Shown: positions 61,381 through 64,000 of the stretch, piece after piece
Layout: every line of letters starts with the position of its first letter
Numbering within the stretch: position 1 is the stretch's first letter
NCBI GenBank assembly: GCA_964586145.1
Contig: CAZPHH010000002.1
Location: forward strand, 51,338 to 115,337
Direction: 5' to 3'
Length of the DNA: 64,000 nt
Source of the DNA: JAFGJQ01 sp964586145
GTDB taxonomy: Bacteria; Planctomycetota; Phycisphaerae; UBA1845
Position numbers and translations under genes: made by a program
The notes under the pieces: generated by a model
Told to the model about the DNA's origin: nothing
The model's input: only the letters and a program-made list of their open reading frames with translations
Database searches by the model: none

Positions 61381-61767
61381 CAGTAGTCCCCGCATGATCG
61401 ATTCGGTTGCACATAATACGGATGCTCTCGGCGGTGGCAACCGGCGGGTGGGGTCACGCAGTTGCCTGGGAGCCTGCTTCCCGCAGGGTGACCACACCAT
61501 CCGAGCCGCGACGTTTCACGTGTGTGTATGAGACCTCATGCATGTCGACTTCCGGCAACGGCGCGGGAGAGGTACAGTAGTGCTGCATTCACATGGTGCG
61601 GCCGATGTGCGATCGTGCCATACGAAGGATTTCGTTGCATCACGCTGTGCCTGTGCTACAATCCCGACCCTGACGGGCTACTGAACGCGAACCGATTGTC
61701 ACAGCACAAGGAACAGCGCGTCACGCGGTGGATTCTCCGCTGCGCGTTCGGCCACGTCCAGAATCTC
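61381..61767. other. intergenic region between divergent GH43/GH5 and kinase genes
   Basis: No gene is supported. The plus strand carries the kinase promoter (61635-61662). The kinase frame is open for some way upstream of the chosen ATG, back to a GTG at 61616, but the promoter lies inside that part. Confidence 0.5.
61635..61662 (+). promoter_or_regulatory. promoter of the kinase-CHASE2 gene
   Basis: TTGCAT (61635-61640) and TACAAT (61657-61662) are spaced by 16 bases. Transcription would start near 61669, about 100 bases before the ATG at 61768. The -35 hexamer and spacing equal those before the partner-switch operon (35777-35804). Confidence 0.5.
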
Positions 61768-64000
61768 ATGGCTCGGGAAGTCAATCATCCGGACGACACG
61801 GGATTCGCTACGGGCAGCCGCGACGAATCTGCGTCGTCCGATGAGGCCGCGGGGCCCACTCGTACGTCAGGCGGCCTCTTCCCGCCGGCGAGCGAAGACT
61901 GCGACGGCATCGGTCCACCGGTCATTCGCGGATATGACCTGGTTCGCGAGCTGGGCCGCGGCGGGCAGGGTGACGTGTACGAGGCGATTCAGAGAGCCAC
62001 CCACCGCGTCGTGGCCCTGAAGACCCTTCGATTCGGCCGTTATGCCTCCGACCGCGACCGCCTGCGCTTCGAGCGTGAGGTGGACGTGGTTGCCAACCTG
62101 CGCCATCCGAACATCGTCACCCTGTACGAGAGCGGTGAATCCGGCGGTCAGCGTTACTTCGCCATGGAGTTCGTCCGTGGGCAGCCCCTGGACCGGTATC
62201 TCGCGGAGGCACGGCCCGACATCACCCACACTGTGGAGTTGTTCCGTAGGATTTCCGGGGCGGTGGCGCACGCCCATCGTAACGGTGTGGTTCACCGCGA
62301 TCTCAAGCCGCGCAACGTGCTCGTGGACCGCGACGGCGAGCCGCACGTGCTCGACTTCGGTCTGGCCCGGGGCGGCGGCCGGGCGTTCCTGAAGGATGGA
62401 AGCCCCGTGACCGTCACCGGCGAATTCATGGGCACCCTGGCGTACGCCGCCCCGGAGCAGTTCAGCGACTCCGCCCACATTGACTCGCCGGCCGACGTCT
62501 ACGCCCTGGGAGTCATGCTGTACGAAGCGCTTACCGGCCGGCAGCCCCACGACTCGTCAGTCGATTTCAGCGCCTTGCTGCGTTCGGTTCAGGAGTCAGA
62601 ACCCTGCCACCCCCGCACCTTACGCCGGGACATGGACCGGGATCTGGAGACGATCATTCTCCGTTGTCTGGATCGGGACCCCGCCCGCCGGTATTCGACG
62701 GCGGGCGATCTGACCGACGATCTGGATCGGTATCTGGAGGGCAAGCCGATTCTGGCCCGGCGCGACCGGCCGGCCTACGTTGCGTACCGGAAGCTGTGCC
62801 GACTCGCGGGTCGACATCCGCTGGGCGCGTGCATCCTGGTAACCCTGTTGGCCTGGGGCGTCGCGGAGTATTTTCTGACCACGGGCAGAATCATCCGGCA
62901 CGTTGATCGGCGGTTCCAGTCGGCCGTCCAGCCGTTGTTGCGCGGCGCCGGCGGGGGGAGGTGGTCGGATGAAGTCGTGGTGATCGGGCTGGACGACGCG
63001 ACCGTGCAGAAGATCGAGGATCTCGCCCACGGTGCCGGTGTGGAAGGCGTCAGCCGCTCAAACCGGCACAGTTGGCGGAAGCTGCACGGGGCCCTCATGG
63101 GCCGGCTGGCTTCCGCCCGGCCACGAGTGGTCGCGTGGGATATTCTGTTCCAGGCGGAGCGGGCTGAGTTTGACGCTGATCTCGCCGCAGGCATGGAGGC
63201 CCTTCAGGAGGCGAGGACAAGGGTTGTGGTTGGCGTCGCGGGGATGGGCGCGGACGGCATGCCCGTTCTGAGCTCTCCGGTGCGAAAGACCGCCGATGCG
63301 TGGGGGTGGATCTACCTGGCTCGATCCAGCACACGGGTGAACGGAACCTGGCTGCTGGCACATCATCCGTCACACGGAGCGACCCCGTCGTTGTCCCTGG
63401 CGACCGCTCTGGCGGCTGCCCACCCCGACGCCGATCCCCACATTGATTGGGATCCGTGCCTGTTGCAGGCGCGAATCCGGTATTCCCGACGTCCGGCGGC
63501 CGGTCGGCGAGAGTTGGGTTGGCTGCCCGACTGGGATTCGGTGACCGTCGCGGAGGTCAAGTCGGGCGAGACCACCGGCCTGCCGCCGGGGATGGATGCC
63601 TTCGGACGCCGGGTGGGCTGGACCTATACGATTGTCCCGCGGACAGAGGAACTGCGGGCGCACACCGTTGCCTACCACGATGCGCTGACGATGAGCGACG
63701 CCCAACGGAAGGACCGGTTCGGCGGGCGGATCGTGCTGATTGGAGATGTGCGACTCAAGACCCTCGACGATCCGGCAACGTCGGATCGGAGCGTACTGGA
63801 TGATGGTGTGGGCGGCCGTGAGGAGTTCCATTGCTACATGCACGCGGCGGCCATCCATGATCTGATTCGGCAAATCCATCCCCGCCAGCCCGGCCTGCTG
63901 GGCGACGCTTTGCTTCTGACGGCAGGGGCAGGCGCCGGTGCAGCCTTGGGGTTTGGGTTCGGGAGTCGACGGCGTGTCGCCCGGGCAGCGGTGGCGGTAG
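61768..64000 (+). CDS. Ser/Thr protein kinase with CHASE2 sensor domain (partial, runs off the window)
   Basis: The frame is open from the ATG at 61768 to the last base, 744 codons, with no stop. An acidic N-terminus (1-50) precedes a PknB-type kinase domain (about 56-335). Its residues are complete: glycine loop GRGGQGDVY (63-71), Lys85 in VALKTL, HRDLKPRNVL with Asp178, DFGLA with Asp196 and YAAPEQF. One membrane helix (about 352-371, LGACILVTLLAWGVAEYF) leads into an extracytoplasmic CHASE2 domain (about 378-700; DEVVVIGLDDATVQKIED, RPRVVAWDILF, GGRIVLIGDVR). A second helix begins near 710. CHASE2 is a ligand-sensing domain. The weak point is the start: no ribosome-binding site is seen. 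Confidence 0.92.
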   Translation, partial: MAREVNHPDDTGFATGSRDESASSDEAAGPTRTSGGLFPPASEDCDGIGPPVIRGYDLVRELGRGGQGDVYEAIQRATHRVVALKTLRFGRYASDRDRLRFEREVDVVANLRHPNIVTLYESGESGGQRYFAMEFVRGQPLDRYLAEARPDITHTVELFRRISGAVAHAHRNGVVHRDLKPRNVLVDRDGEPHVLDFGLARGGGRAFLKDGSPVTVTGEFMGTLAYAAPEQFSDSAHIDSPADVYALGVMLYEALTGRQPHDSSVDFSALLRSVQESEPCHPRTLRRDMDRDLETIILRCLDRDPARRYSTAGDLTDDLDRYLEGKPILARRDRPAYVAYRKLCRLAGRHPLGACILVTLLAWGVAEYFLTTGRIIRHVDRRFQSAVQPLLRGAGGGRWSDEVVVIGLDDATVQKIEDLAHGAGVEGVSRSNRHSWRKLHGALMGRLASARPRVVAWDILFQAERAEFDADLAAGMEALQEARTRVVVGVAGMGADGMPVLSSPVRKTADAWGWIYLARSSTRVNGTWLLAHHPSHGATPSLSLATALAAAHPDADPHIDWDPCLLQARIRYSRRPAAGRRELGWLPDWDSVTVAEVKSGETTGLPPGMDAFGRRVGWTYTIVPRTEELRAHTVAYHDALTMSDAQRKDRFGGRIVLIGDVRLKTLDDPATSDRSVLDDGVGGREEFHCYMHAAAIHDLIRQIHPRQPGLLGDALLLTAGAGAGAALGFGFGSRRRVARAAVAV

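Overview
The window is G+C-rich and densely coding. It looks like a chromosomal segment of a planctomycete, probably of the Phycisphaerae type. The evidence is the mix of dockerin-like EF-hand domains on secreted proteins (3851-6202, 13431-17855), two PEP-CTERM sorting tails (6682-7710, 45957-46625), an Asn/Asp-rich NDN linker in a lipoprotein (51917-53146), a Ser/Thr kinase joined to a CHASE2 domain (61768 to the window end) and many secreted glycoside hydrolases. Taxonomy is inferred from gene content only; there is no rRNA here.

Layout. 1-2260 (minus) holds a methyltransferase / family 2 glycosyltransferase / methyltransferase cluster for surface glycans, followed by a DegT-type PLP-fold protein that lacks the catalytic lysine (2615-3733). 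3851-10926 is a run of mostly exported minus-strand genes: a GHL10-type hydrolase with dockerin, a PEP-CTERM protein, a beta carbonic anhydrase, a CAP-domain lipoprotein and a TPR protein. 11135-17855 carries adenine deaminase and a 1474-residue modular secreted protein. 17990-23275 holds housekeeping genes (glmS, rarA, 5-formyl-THF cyclo-ligase, a LysM/YkuD transpeptidase). 23321-25828 has a B12-type radical SAM protein and a queuosine-salvage (DUF2419/Qng1) protein. 25998-30233 has secreted GH43 and GH78 enzymes. 30251-32300 is an ABC-2 exporter with a palindrome upstream. 32896-35664 contains dnaA, a candidate replication origin and a GNAT protein.

35844-40197 is the most interesting block: a HEAT-like lipoprotein, an RsbW-type anti-sigma kinase and a STAS antagonist are packed with overlapping or close-set ends onto MlaE, MlaF and MlaD lipid-transport genes. 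It suggests that a partner-switch module controls, or is part of, an MCE lipid transporter. It is followed by an O-antigen ligase-like gene, a convergent delta-1-pyrroline-5-carboxylate dehydrogenase and a tRNA-Val(GAC) with C at position 33.

43886-46625 is a sparser, partly decayed stretch with a small membrane protein whose frame continues after a single stop, and a PEP-CTERM gene. 47045-51548 has thiol peroxidase, a small conserved protein, and a methionine pair: MetY followed by a MetX-MetW fusion. 51917-61380 is minus strand: a lipoprotein, a second B12-type radical SAM protein, and three exported carbohydrate-active proteins (pectate-lyase-like beta-helix, an unrecognised GH-like protein, a GH43/GH5 two-enzyme fusion). 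Arabinan-, rhamnose- and pectate-type enzymes recur, which fits growth on pectin-like plant or algal polysaccharide. The window ends inside the kinase-CHASE2 gene.
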